From the NCBI GenBank assembly GCA_002284615.2, contig MU069437.1, positions 230,395 through 243,119 of the forward strand: a stretch of 12,725 nucleotides of DNA, written 5' to 3'. Under the pieces are notes generated by a model. It was not told the DNA's origin. It did not search any database and saw nothing but the letters and a program-made list of their open reading frames with translations. Of the stretch, positions 12,302 through 12,725 are shown piece by piece. The stretch is from Dunaliella salina. Taxonomy: Eukaryota; Chlorophyta; Chlorophyceae; Chlamydomonadales; Dunaliellaceae. The first letter of the stretch is position 1; each line of letters begins with the position of its first letter. The translations under genes and the position numbers were made by a program.

Positions 12302-12725
12302 TGCGCCAGGCACCACCATGGTACACATGCTCACGCCAGCAGAATCCTCCTAAAAGCCATCAGCAAAGGCCCTCTTGGGGCAGGTATTGCCTCCATGGAC
12401 ATTGGCAGAACAGACCGTCTTGCCTTGCAAGACTTACAGATCCCAGAACATGCTACTAATAGGACCCTTCCCAAATATATTTTCCCGCGCCGCTTCCCTG
12501 ATAAGAATAGGCTCACTTCCAGCCGGCCTGATGCTCTATTGGTTGTTCCCCTGAAAAGGGTGTCAAGGTCGAATCCTCGTTATGAGCTGAGAAGTACAGG
12601 GGGGCGCAGGGGACACAAGGAGGACTCAGCGCCAGCCACAGCCACTCCACCAACATCCAAGGCTCGTGACCCCAGTCAGATCCACCCAGATCAGAGGCAC
12701 ATCCACCTTGTTGAAGTCAAATACT
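12302..12725 (+). CDS. LINE restriction-like (PD-(D/E)xK-type) nuclease region, open to window edge (partial)
   Basis: This frame has no stop from 12302 to the last base (141 codons), making it the longest undamaged LINE stretch here. From 12338 it reads S-R-I-L-L-K-A-I-S-K-G-P-L-G-A-G-I-A-S-M, D-L-Q-I-P-E-H-A-T-N-R, Y-I-F-P-R-R-F-P-D-K and S-S-R-P-D-A-L-L-V-V-P. A Gly/Arg/Ala/Pro linker follows, then H-P-D-Q-R-H-I-H-L-V-E-V-K-Y at the edge. R-P-D (Pro-Asp at 12527-12532) and E-V-K (12713-12721) would be the two halves of a PD-(D/E)xK active site. The host copy at 7925 has the same protein but with a stop and Pro to Leu. Similarity to that copy starts near ATGGTA at 12319-12324. There is no credible start codon; the first in-frame ATG is at 12395. 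It is the 3' part of a LINE, truncated or fused on its left. Confidence 0.78.

Noticed and set aside
11779..12459. 226-codon open frame as a single gene
   Set aside because: Only 11859-12020 matches LINE protein; the 3' part reads the nuclease region at 12338 onward in the wrong frame.

Overview
The window looks like repeat-dense nuclear DNA of a eukaryote, most likely a green alga. The reasons are decayed non-LTR (LINE) retrotransposon pieces on both strands, the lack of bacterial-style gene packing, one short GC-rich reading frame that looks like the last exon of an ordinary gene (184-290), and LINE protein signatures that I associate from memory with chlorophyte genomes. The organism assignment is inference. 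I could not search a database.

Layout. 1-186 is a 93-bp tandem repeat that runs into the putative last exon (184-290). 291-3100 is mostly unrecognised, apart from an antisense 3' end of a LINE (513-885) and G-rich tracts. 3108-3900 holds three LINE pieces on the minus strand, back to back. 3901-5690 is non-coding, with a 38-bp triplicate, a LINE 3' tail (4623-4759), a CAA-rich tract and a local duplication. 5695-9115 is the centrepiece: one long, 5'-truncated, decayed LINE on the plus strand. It shows in order an RT thumb, an unassigned conserved block, RNase H, a Cys-rich knuckle and a restriction-like (PD-(D/E)xK-type) C-terminal nuclease. Two antisense 3' ends of its own family are nested inside it, at 7674-7922 and 8236-8539, each with a short target-site duplication. 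9116-12020 is a head-to-tail series of fragments of a second LINE type, with one minus-strand fragment of a third type (10510-10745). 12302-12725 is a second, better preserved copy of the nuclease region that is open to the window edge.

Two main LINE types recur. Type 1 shows an RT thumb (GMYxSxIWAxxL, MDN), then a C-x2-C...H-x4-C knuckle, then a C-terminus like FLNQSNNKLYFF. Type 2 has the RT-RNase H-knuckle-nuclease order, ends in SNPPDPH or a near variant, and has a roughly 130-nt 3' UTR that closes with a conserved tail (CCTTAATTGATG...CCTACGTAG followed by a T/C tract). That tail, or a diverged form of it, occurs seven times here.

No cellular gene other than the 3' exon is convincing. 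Nearly everything else is transposon debris with frameshifts and stops, so the entries describe what each fragment once encoded, not active genes.
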